DNA from: Myxococcales bacterium
GTDB taxonomy: Bacteria; Myxococcota_A; Polyangia; Nannocystales; Nannocystaceae
Direction of reading: 5' to 3'
DNA length: 6,720 nucleotides
Assembly: GCA_020431135.1 (NCBI GenBank)
Contig: JAGQIT010000512.1
Location: forward strand, 1-6,720
Each line of letters begins with the position of its first letter. Positions within the stretch are counted from its first letter, which is position 1. A program made the position numbers and the translations under genes. Below, in pieces: positions 1 through 4,997 of this stretch. A model generated the notes under the pieces. The model was not told the DNA's origin, did no database searches, and was given only the letters and a program-made list of their open reading frames with translations.

Positions 1-309
1 GCGGCGGTCGAGCTCGAGCTCCGCCGCGTCCGTTGGTTGGTCGCCGGCCAATGCGAGATCCCACGAGAGGAGCGGGCGACGCCGAAGCCCGCCGGCATCG
101 CCCGCGAGGACGGCGTGATCGACGGGATGATGGCGCTGACGATCCCGGCCGGCGCGTCGACGACGATCGAGATCGGGCACGAGGTCCAGTCCGCGTACAT
201 GGCCTACTGCGATCGCTTCGCCACCGCGGCGGTCTTCGCCGTCGACGGCGCGGAGGTCGAGGTGATCGCCGAGCACCGCGTCGTCCGACGGACGCCGCTG
301 CGGCGCTGA
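1..309 (+). CDS. Unrecognised protein, 3' end only (partial)
   Basis: The frame is open from the first base of the window to a TGA at 307-309, giving 102 residues; the true start lies upstream. A TTG at 37 could serve as a start but has no convincing Shine-Dalgarno site, so I treat the gene as truncated by the window edge. Codons show the GC-ending bias expected of a real gene here (gtc, gag, ctc, atc, gcg). The visible part alternates short hydrophobic and charged stretches (for example TIPAGASTTIEIGHEVQSAY and AAVFAVDGAEVEVIAEHRVV), suggesting a small beta-rich C-terminal domain. It ends in a basic tail (RRTPLRR). I see no signal peptide, membrane segment or known catalytic motif. It converges on the coq4-like gene with a 14-bp gap. 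No function is assigned. Confidence 0.6.
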   Translation, partial: AAVELELRRVRWLVAGQCEIPREERATPKPAGIAREDGVIDGMMALTIPAGASTTIEIGHEVQSAYMAYCDRFATAAVFAVDGAEVEVIAEHRVVRRTPLRR

Positions 310-323
310 CGGGTGCGTCGTCG

Positions 324-1019
324 TCAGGCCGGCGGCGTGCCGTCGCGCGTCGGCGCCGGCTCGATCCGGTACTCCGCGCGCAGGTCGGCGAGCGGCTGCT
401 CCCAGCGCTCCTCGAAGCGGCAGGTGATCAGCGGCGCGGCGGCGCGGCCCATCGCCAACCCCCAGCGGCGGGCGCGGAGGAGGTCGCCGATCCTGTGCGG
501 GCAGTAGAGCGCGAAGGCGACGACGGAGGTCCGGTAGGCGCGCGTCAGCCCGCGCGAGTAGCCCTGCCCCGCGGCGAAGGCGTAGACGCCGACCTCGCCG
601 GCGGCCGAGGTGTCGAAGCCGAGGATGGTGTGGAAGAGGTCGTGGGTGACGAGGTAGCGGGCGCCGAGGGGGTAGGCGCGGGCGATCCCGAGGAGCTGCG
701 GGCTGACGTTGAGCGGGTGCAGTCCGTAGAGGCGCATATGGTCGGCGTACTCGCGGCCGAGGCTCCCGGGGGCGAGGTCGGCGAGGGCGTCGAGGTCGAC
801 CCGCGGGTGGTAGCCGGCGACCGGCGCGAGGAGCTCCTTCATCCGCGGGTCGTCGGGCTCCATGCCGCCGACCAGCTCGAGCTTGTAGATGCCGGCGTCG
901 CCGACGTTGTCGCCGGCCTTCGACGCCGCGGCGATCCGCTTCATGAGCTCGAGCTTGCCGAGCTGGCCCGGCGCGACGGCTGTCTCAGGGGCCACCTCGA
1001 TCTCGTCATCGCGGGTCAT
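324..1019 (-). CDS. Coq4-family protein (ubiquinone biosynthesis COQ4-like)
   Basis: About 231 residues from the ATG at 1019; an in-frame GTG at 1037 would add six residues. Neither start has a clear Shine-Dalgarno site. The family hallmark HDxxHx11E is intact: HDLFH, then eleven residues, then E (residues 126-142 from the ATG), preceded by an ARYLVT segment. In known Coq4 proteins this motif binds a divalent metal. The C-terminal block also fits the family: GRAAAPLITCRFEERWEQPL followed by ADLRAEYRI, like the usual ending 'W..PL..LR..LgI'. In eukaryotes COQ4 is needed for coenzyme Q synthesis and acts on the C1 position of the ring. Bacterial homologues are less well defined, and if this organism uses menaquinone, as many myxobacteria do, the substrate may differ. 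There is no signal peptide. The gene is divergent from the first hsp20 gene. Family assignment is confident; exact role and start are not. Confidence 0.87.
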   Translation of the reverse strand: MTRDDEIEVAPETAVAPGQLGKLELMKRIAAASKAGDNVGDAGIYKLELVGGMEPDDPRMKELLAPVAGYHPRVDLDALADLAPGSLGREYADHMRLYGLHPLNVSPQLLGIARAYPLGARYLVTHDLFHTILGFDTSAAGEVGVYAFAAGQGYSRGLTRAYRTSVVAFALYCPHRIGDLLRARRWGLAMGRAAAPLITCRFEERWEQPLADLRAEYRIEPAPTRDGTPPA

Positions 1020-1027
1020 AGGGACCG

Positions 1028-1059
1028 AGTATGCCACCGCGGGGGGGGCGATCTGTCAA
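1028..1059 (-). promoter_or_regulatory. Candidate promoter of the coq4-like gene, with a C8 tract in the spacer
   Basis: Reading the minus strand, a perfect -35 hexamer TTGACA lies at 1059-1054 and a -10-like CATACT (4 of 6 consensus bases) at 1033-1028. The 20-nt spacer contains eight consecutive C residues (plus strand G8, 1041-1048). The spacer is about 3 nt longer than optimal. Transcription from here would begin around 1021, almost at the ATG at 1019, which would make the message leaderless and favour that ATG over the GTG at 1037. This is inferred from sequence alone. Confidence 0.3.
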
Positions 1060-1106
1060 CCGATAGCGCCCGCAGCGGAGCGCGCCCGCGGCCCGAAAAA
1101 GGGGGG

Positions 1107-1134
1107 TTGACGCCCCGGGGAGCCGATCTAGCTT
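1107..1134 (+). promoter_or_regulatory. Candidate promoter for the first hsp20 gene
   Basis: TTGACG (1107-1112), a 16-nt spacer containing the palindrome CCCCGGGG (1113-1120), and TAGCTT (1129-1134, fitting TAnnnT) resemble a housekeeping sigma-70 promoter of a GC-rich bacterium. The start would be near 1141, giving a leader of about 100 nt before the ATG at 1239. A heat-shock sigma-32 reading is possible (GTTGAC at 1106 with GCCGATCTA at 1122-1130, like CCCCATnTA), but its spacer is only 10 nt, shorter than the usual 13-15. I see no CIRCE inverted repeat. Confidence 0.35.
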
Positions 1135-1225
1135 GCCCTCCAAGCGAGCCGGCGCCCCAGCGCGGCACCCCCCAAAAGACGAAGAAGTCGGACGAGACGA
1201 CGCCGCCGGGCGCTCGCCAACGAGT

Positions 1226-1230
1226 GAGGT
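1226..1230 (+). promoter_or_regulatory. Shine-Dalgarno site of the first hsp20 gene
   Basis: GAGGT lies 8 nt before the ATG at 1239 and fixes that start, although the frame stays open far upstream (to position 33). Its first base is also the last base of a small hairpin at 1211-1226. Confidence 0.7.
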
Positions 1231-1238
1231 ACGCCACC

Positions 1239-1685
1239 ATGTTCAGCTACATCCGAGACCCCTACGATCCCCTCCAAGCCTTCGGCCTCTTCCGCAGGCG
1301 GATGGACCACCTCTTCCGCGAGCTCGACGACGTCGTCGGCACGCGCACGCAGCCGCGCGAGGTCTGGCCGCGGGTCAACCTCGCCGACACGAAGGACGCC
1401 TTCATCCTCCAGGCCGAGATCCCCGGCCTCGGCGTCGAGGACATCGACCTCTCCGTCACGGCCGAGAGCCTGACGCTCCGCGGCGAGCGCAAGGAGAAGG
1501 CGCCGGAGGGCTACTCGGTCCATCGTCAGGAGCGCCGCGGCCTCCGCTTCTCGCGCAGCGTCGCCCTGCCGGCGCGCGTCGACGTCGAGCGCGTCAGCGC
1601 CGAGGTGAGGAACGGGCTCCTCGTCGTCACCCTCCCCAAGCACCCGGAGGACAGGCCGCGGTCGATCACGATCAAGACCAACTGA
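1239..1685 (+). CDS. Small heat-shock protein, HSP20/alpha-crystallin family (first of pair)
   Basis: 148 residues, usual for a bacterial small heat-shock protein. It is an ATP-independent cytosolic holdase that binds unfolding clients and keeps them ready for refolding by DnaK/ClpB-type chaperones. The N-terminal arm (1-44) is rich in Phe, Arg and acidic residues (FGLFRRRMDHLFRELDD), like class A IbpA-type proteins. The alpha-crystallin domain spans about 45-134: RVNLADTKDAFILQAEIPGL, the GERK strand (82-85), the RxxRGLRFSRSVALP segment (about 97-111), and the signature AEVRNGLL (121-128, the A-x-x-x-n-G-v-L motif). The C-terminal tail carries I-T-I (143-145), the IxI motif that docks onto a neighbouring domain during oligomer assembly. 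The start is set by GAGGT 8 nt upstream. A second, dissimilar HSP20 gene follows 137 bp downstream. Family assignment is very secure; regulation is inferred. Confidence 0.96.
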   Translation: MFSYIRDPYDPLQAFGLFRRRMDHLFRELDDVVGTRTQPREVWPRVNLADTKDAFILQAEIPGLGVEDIDLSVTAESLTLRGERKEKAPEGYSVHRQERRGLRFSRSVALPARVDVERVSAEVRNGLLVVTLPKHPEDRPRSITIKTN

Positions 1686-1693
1686 TCGCCGCG

Positions 1694-1753
1694 CCCTCAA
1701 GCCAAACCTCAAAACCCCAAGACCCCAAAACCCCGGGCGCCCGCAGGCCCCCC
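1694..1753. other. C/A-rich, G-poor block: possible Rho-utilisation region and G-quadruplex/i-motif
   Basis: Positions 1694-1734 hold 21 C and only 2 G, which is extraordinary in this genome. The pattern is CCCC at 1715-1718, 1723-1726 and 1731-1734, each separated by 4 nt of mostly A. Further C runs follow at 1740-1742 and 1748-1753 with 5-nt spacings. The plus-strand transcript would be C-rich and unstructured, as expected of a Rho-binding site. The minus strand has five G runs of at least three with 4-5-nt loops, which meets the usual G-quadruplex pattern. It lies between the two hsp20 genes and may weaken or modulate expression of the second. Function is inferred. Confidence 0.4.
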
Positions 1754-1769
1754 GCGTCGCCTGACCAAC

Positions 1770-1783
1770 GCCGCCGCGGCGGC
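1770..1783. repeat. Perfect 14-bp GC palindrome
   Basis: GCCGCCGCGGCGGC reads the same on both strands. It lies about 40 bp before the second hsp20 start. It could be an operator or simply a chance product of very high GC content. It lacks a loop and a T tract, so it is not a convincing terminator. Confidence 0.3.
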
Positions 1784-1809
1784 CGCGAGCGCCCCTTCAT
1801 AGAGAACGC

Positions 1810-1814
1810 AGGAG
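1810..1814 (+). promoter_or_regulatory. Shine-Dalgarno site of the second hsp20 gene
   Basis: AGGAG lies 8 nt before the ATG at 1823 and decides that start, because the frame is open back to 1133 without being coding there. Confidence 0.8.
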
Positions 1815-1822
1815 AAGAGTCA

Positions 1823-2236
1823 ATGTCGGAGAACAGCAAGAGCAACCAGATCGAGTCGATCGACGCGACCGAGGCCGCGACGTCCGCGGCCGAGTCGACC
1901 TCGACGCGCCCGAGCGTCGCGCCGCCGGTCGACATCTACGAGAACGCCGAGGGCTACCTCGTCTTCGCCGACCTGCCGGGCGTCGAGGGCGACGCCATCG
2001 ACGTCCGCTACGAGGAGGGCGAGCTCAGCCTCAGCGCTCGCCGCGATCTCGCGGCGGAGGGCGACCCCGTCGCCGCCGAGTTCCGCGCGGTCGACTTCCG
2101 CCGGGTCTTCAAGATCCCCGAGGACGTCGACGCGGCGGCGATCGACGCGGAGTTCGAGAACGGCGTCCTCCAGCTCCGCCTGCCCAAGGCGAAGGCGATC
2201 CAGCCGCGCAAGATCAACGTCCGCGCGAGCGCCTAG
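1823..2236 (+). CDS. Small heat-shock protein, HSP20/alpha-crystallin family (second of pair)
   Basis: 137 residues. The N-terminal arm (1-32) is unlike that of the first gene: rich in Ser, Thr, Ala and Glu, without the aromatic/Arg pattern, and probably disordered. The alpha-crystallin domain spans about 33-122: PPVDIYENAEGYLVFADLPG, the strand GELSLSARR, FRAVDFRRVFKIPEDVD (about 87-103), and the signature AEFENGVL (109-116) followed by QLRLPK. The tail has I-N-V (131-133), a conservative form of the IxI oligomerisation motif. It should be a cytosolic holdase like its neighbour. Different arms and acidic/basic balance in two adjacent HSP20 genes fit hetero-oligomers or different clients, as with IbpA and IbpB, but that is inference. 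It may be co-transcribed with the first gene, although the 137-bp gap contains a C-rich block that could cause partial termination. A GC hairpin follows 5 bp after its stop. Confidence 0.96.
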   Translation: MSENSKSNQIESIDATEAATSAAESTSTRPSVAPPVDIYENAEGYLVFADLPGVEGDAIDVRYEEGELSLSARRDLAAEGDPVAAEFRAVDFRRVFKIPEDVDAAAIDAEFENGVLQLRLPKAKAIQPRKINVRASA

Positions 2237-2681
2237 CGGTCCGCGGCCGAGGTCCCGTGCGGCCTCGCGCCGCGATCGTCGGCCGCGAACGGCGAGTTGA
2301 TTCGGGTCGACGAGGGCTACTTGGGGCGTCGCGCTCGGGGCTCGCCCGACGCGGCGCCTCTGCGCTCGCCACGAGCGAGCCTCCGCGCGCTCCTCACCGA
2401 CACCGGGCGGGTCTCCCGAGGGCTCGTCGTCGCGCCGCTCATTTACGCGGCCTCGCAGAGCGCGGCGGCGACCGCTCGGACCCGCGGTGACGCGTCGATC
2501 GGCGGACGCGCGAGGGAGCGACGTTCGCGGCCCGAGACACCGCGGCTGGCGTCTGCGAGCCGCCGACGCCCCTCGGAGACAGGTGATGAGGCGCTCGAGA
2601 CAGGGGGCGCGAGGCCCCGCGAGGCTTGCGGTCGCGCGCCCGCGTCGGCGGTGATTTTTGGCTACCATCGTCGACCTCAGG
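2237..2681. other. Intergenic region of about 445 bp with no credible gene
   Basis: All six frames here give Arg/Pro/Ser-rich translations without domain signatures or the third-position codon bias of the neighbouring genes, so I assign no gene. It holds the hairpin at 2242-2274 and a 6-bp stem with a 3-nt loop at 2363-2377 (CGCTCG-CCA-CGAGCG). That stem resembles one in the first hsp20 leader. A further GGGGC/GCCCC stem lies at 2604-2618. The end of the region has the most AT-rich stretch nearby (ATTTTTGGCTACCAT, 2654-2668). TACCAT at 2663-2668 could be a -10 element for the downstream operon, but I cannot find a matching -35. Confidence 0.5.
2242..2274 (+). terminator. GC-rich hairpin after the second hsp20 gene (weak terminator)
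   Basis: CGCGGCCGAGG (2242-2252) can pair with CCTCG plus GCCGCG (2263-2267 and 2269-2274), with one bulged C and a 10-nt loop. It starts 5 bp after the stop codon. No T tract follows, so it may slow polymerase or protect the 3' end rather than act as a classical intrinsic terminator. Confidence 0.4.
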
Positions 2682-4958
2682 ATGTCGACGCGCCTCCCCT
2701 CTCGGATCGAAGCTGTCACTGTCTACCGCCGCGGCGCCGCGGTCACGCGGGTCGTCGAGATCGCCGACGCGGCGACCTGCGGCGACCTCGTCGAGATCAT
2801 CGGGCTGCCGCTCTGCCTCGAGGATCGGAGCGTCCGCGTTCAGGTCGAGGGGGGCGCCGGGCTCGTCGCGGCCGACGTCACGATCGGCCTCGACGTCGTC
2901 GATCCAGACCCGGATCTGCCGGCCCCGGAGAGCGCCGAGCTGCGCGCGGCGAAGCGGCGGATCGGCGAGCTCCAGGACCGCCGGACGCACCTCGCGGAGC
3001 AGCTGCGCCGCCTCGCGCAGGAGAGCGCGGTGGTCCGCCCCGAGGGTCGTGAGGGCGAGCCGCCGCCGCCCTCGCCCTACCGCGGCCGCCGGGCGCTCGG
3101 CGAGTTCCGGGCCGCGGCGATCGCCGAGATCGACGGCGAGCTGGAGATCCTGCGCGCCGAGCTGCGGACCGCCCAGGAGGCGCTCGCGGAGCTCCAGGCC
3201 CGCGACCGCGAGGCCTCGACGGCGCGGCAGACGAAGACCCATGAGATGCGCAAGACGGCGACGATCCGCCTCGAGAGGCGGGCCGGCGCCCTCGGGCCGC
3301 GCCGCCTGCTCCTCGAGTACATGGTCCCGGGGGCACGTTGGGCGCCGACCTACACCGTCACCTTCGAGCGCGGGATGGCCCGGGCGACGCTCGCGGTCCG
3401 GGCGGTCGTCGCCCAGCGCACCGGCGAGGAGTGGCGGCGGATCCGGCTGACCCTTTCGACAGCCGACGCCCAGCGCTGGACCGAGCTGCCGGAGCTCCAC
3501 AGCCTGCGGATCGGTCGGCGACAGCCGCAGCCGCCGCGCCGCGGCTGGCGACCGCCGCCGACCGGGGCGGAGGCGCTCTACGGCGACTACGATCGCTTCC
3601 GCGGCCGCGTCGCCGCCGAGCCCGTCGAGCCCGCGCCGGCGTACGACAAGTTCGAGGCGGAGGCCGAGGAGAGCTACGCGGACGTCGACGAGGACTTCGA
3701 CGAGCTCTTCGACGGCGAGGGGGCGGTCGATGACGCGCCCCGGCGGGACATGGCCCGCGCCGTGGCGAAGCCCGCGCCGCGGCCGAAGAAGCGCGCGAGC
3801 GGCCGCCGCCAGGAGAAGGCGAAGAAGGAGGTCTCGCGGCAGGCGTACCCCTCCTTCGGCGGCGCGCCCGGGGGGATGCCGTCGACGCTGACCGGCAGCG
3901 TCGCGCCGCCGCCGATGCCGATGGCCCCGCCCGCGTCGATGCCGATGGCGCCGCAGTCCCTGTCGGCGCGCTCGCGCGGCGGGTTCTTCAGCAGCAGCGG
4001 CGGCGGCGGCGGGCCGGCGGACACCGGGACCTACATGCTCGCGGAGGAGGCCGCCGCCTTCGCCCCGGAGCCGCAGGAGGATCCGAGCGCGCTCCTGGCC
4101 TACGGCGACCTGCGGATGCCGGCGCCGACCTCGAGCGAGCGCGGCAAGCTGATCCTCGTCCGCCGCCAGCAGCGGATCCGCGAGCTCGTCACCGTCCGCC
4201 GCGAGGCGATCATCGACGAGGTGATCGTCGCCATCGACCGCGCCTCGGGCCTGGCGGGGGGCGCCGGCGCCTCGTTGCCGCCGCGCCACGACTGGCCGAC
4301 GAGCGTCGACGGCTTCGACTACGCCTACGTCGCCGAGGGCGAGGTCGACGTCGAGGCAGACGGCGACTTCCACGGGATCCCGCTCCTCGCCCGCGCGGCC
4401 GAGGTCACGATGATCCACGTCGTCGTCCCGCGCGAGAGCACCGACGTCTTCCGCGTCGCGACCTTCAAGAACCCGCTCGACGCCCCGCTCCTCAGCGGCC
4501 CGGCCGACGTCTACGTCGGCGGCGACTACCTCCTGACCTGCGACCTGCCGCTGGCGCCGGCGCGCGGCGAGGTCCGCCTCGGCCTCGGCGTCGAGCAGGC
4601 GATCAAGGTCTCGCGCAACACCGCCTACGGGGAGGAGAGCGCCGGCCTCATCGGCGGCTCGCTCCTCCTCAAGCACCGGATCACGATCGAGGTGAAGAAC
4701 GGCCTCGAGCGCGCCGCCCACGTCGAGGTCCGCGAGCGCGTGCCGAGCCTGCGCGAGGGCGAGGACGAGATCAGCCTCGAGGTCGGCCCCGTCGACCCGC
4801 GCTGGCACGACTACGAGCCCGAGGAGTACACCCTCAAGGGCGGCCACCGCTGGCGCGTCGACGTCGCGGGCGGCGGCAGCCAGGTGCTGCGCGCCGCGTA
4901 CACCGTGAAGATCTCGGCGAAGAAGGAGCTCCTCGGCGGCAACCGCCGCGAGGCCTAG
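2682..4958 (+). CDS. DUF4139/mucoidy-inhibitor-A-like protein with long disordered insertion (first paralogue)
   Basis: 758 residues from the ATG at 2682. A TTG at 2658 is an alternative start adding eight residues; neither start has a well-spaced Shine-Dalgarno site. The N-terminal domain (about 9-80) opens with IEAVTVYRRGAAVTR, typical of DUF4140 in MuiA-family proteins. A coiled-coil region follows (about 83-112 and 145-185, with ELEILRAELRTAQEALAEL), broken by a Pro-rich turn. DUF4139 begins near 210 with LEYMVPGARWAPTYTV and TGEEWRRIRLTLSTAD. It is interrupted by a low-complexity insertion (about 280-480) and resumes with EGEVDVEADGDFHGIPLLAR, PLLSGPADVYVGGDY and a terminal YTVKI strand. 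The insertion has an acidic block (about 324-352), a basic Lys/Arg block (354-387), a Pro/Met segment and poly-Gly (about 440-445). There is no signal peptide or membrane segment, so it should be cytosolic, whereas many relatives are exported. The family's biochemical function is unknown. It is longer than the 500-600 residues common in the family because of the insertion. Confidence 0.88.
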   Translation: MSTRLPSRIEAVTVYRRGAAVTRVVEIADAATCGDLVEIIGLPLCLEDRSVRVQVEGGAGLVAADVTIGLDVVDPDPDLPAPESAELRAAKRRIGELQDRRTHLAEQLRRLAQESAVVRPEGREGEPPPPSPYRGRRALGEFRAAAIAEIDGELEILRAELRTAQEALAELQARDREASTARQTKTHEMRKTATIRLERRAGALGPRRLLLEYMVPGARWAPTYTVTFERGMARATLAVRAVVAQRTGEEWRRIRLTLSTADAQRWTELPELHSLRIGRRQPQPPRRGWRPPPTGAEALYGDYDRFRGRVAAEPVEPAPAYDKFEAEAEESYADVDEDFDELFDGEGAVDDAPRRDMARAVAKPAPRPKKRASGRRQEKAKKEVSRQAYPSFGGAPGGMPSTLTGSVAPPPMPMAPPASMPMAPQSLSARSRGGFFSSSGGGGGPADTGTYMLAEEAAAFAPEPQEDPSALLAYGDLRMPAPTSSERGKLILVRRQQRIRELVTVRREAIIDEVIVAIDRASGLAGGAGASLPPRHDWPTSVDGFDYAYVAEGEVDVEADGDFHGIPLLARAAEVTMIHVVVPRESTDVFRVATFKNPLDAPLLSGPADVYVGGDYLLTCDLPLAPARGEVRLGLGVEQAIKVSRNTAYGEESAGLIGGSLLLKHRITIEVKNGLERAAHVEVRERVPSLREGEDEISLEVGPVDPRWHDYEPEEYTLKGGHRWRVDVAGGGSQVLRAAYTVKISAKKELLGGNRREA
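3913..3949 (+). repeat. In-frame direct repeat inside the first DUF4139 gene
   Basis: The 13-mer CGATGCCGATGGC occurs at 3913-3925 and exactly again at 3937-3949, a 24-bp (8-codon) period. It encodes MPMAPPAS followed by MPMAPQSL. It lies in the disordered Pro/Met-rich linker, suggesting growth of the linker by slippage or short duplication. Confidence 0.75.
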
Positions 4959-4960
4959 GC

Positions 4961-4993
4961 AGAGGAAGAGCCAGAAGAAGAGCCAGAGGAGAG
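4961..4993 (+). repeat. 12-bp purine-rich tandem repeat in the gap between the two DUF4139 genes
   Basis: Units AGAGGAAGAGCC (4961-4972), AGAAGAAGAGCC (4973-4984) and a partial AGAGGAGAG (4985-4993) fill nearly all of the 39-bp gap. The last copy supplies the Shine-Dalgarno site of the next gene, and the first copy contains a weaker SD-like AGAGGAA. It could act as a ribosome standby or coupling sequence, or be a remnant of local duplication. Confidence 0.7.
4987..4991 (+). promoter_or_regulatory. Shine-Dalgarno site of the second DUF4139 gene
   Basis: AGGAG lies 6 nt before the ATG at 4998. The adjacent in-frame GTG at 4995 would be only 3 nt away, so the ATG is the better start. Confidence 0.8.
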
Positions 4994-4997
4994 CGTG

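Noticed and set aside
1106..1130. Sigma-32-type heat-shock promoter upstream of the first hsp20 gene
   Set aside because: The -10-like GCCGATCTA is fair, but the spacer to GTTGAC is only 10 nt. The sigma-70-like TTGACG/TAGCTT reading with a 16-nt spacer fits better.
33..1685. A single long plus-strand frame running into the first hsp20 gene
   Set aside because: Its first 400 residues are an Arg/Asp/Gly-rich shadow across the Coq4 gene. The real hsp20 start is the ATG at 1239 with GAGGT upstream.
1128..1712. Minus-strand open frame opposite the first hsp20 gene
   Set aside because: It mirrors the HSP20 coding frame, is Arg/Leu/Glu-rich, and has no family motif.
2586..2654. Short ORF of 22 codons (MRRSRQGARG...) ahead of the first DUF4139 gene
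   Set aside because: Its AGG is only 2 nt from the ATG, the product is simply Arg-rich, and codon use does not match neighbouring genes. A leader peptide cannot be excluded but is not supported.
2297..2657. Plus-strand open frame through the 445-bp gap
   Set aside because: Arg/Ser/Pro-rich translation without codon bias or motif; it continues out of frame into the DUF4139 gene, so it is not a credible gene or pseudogene.
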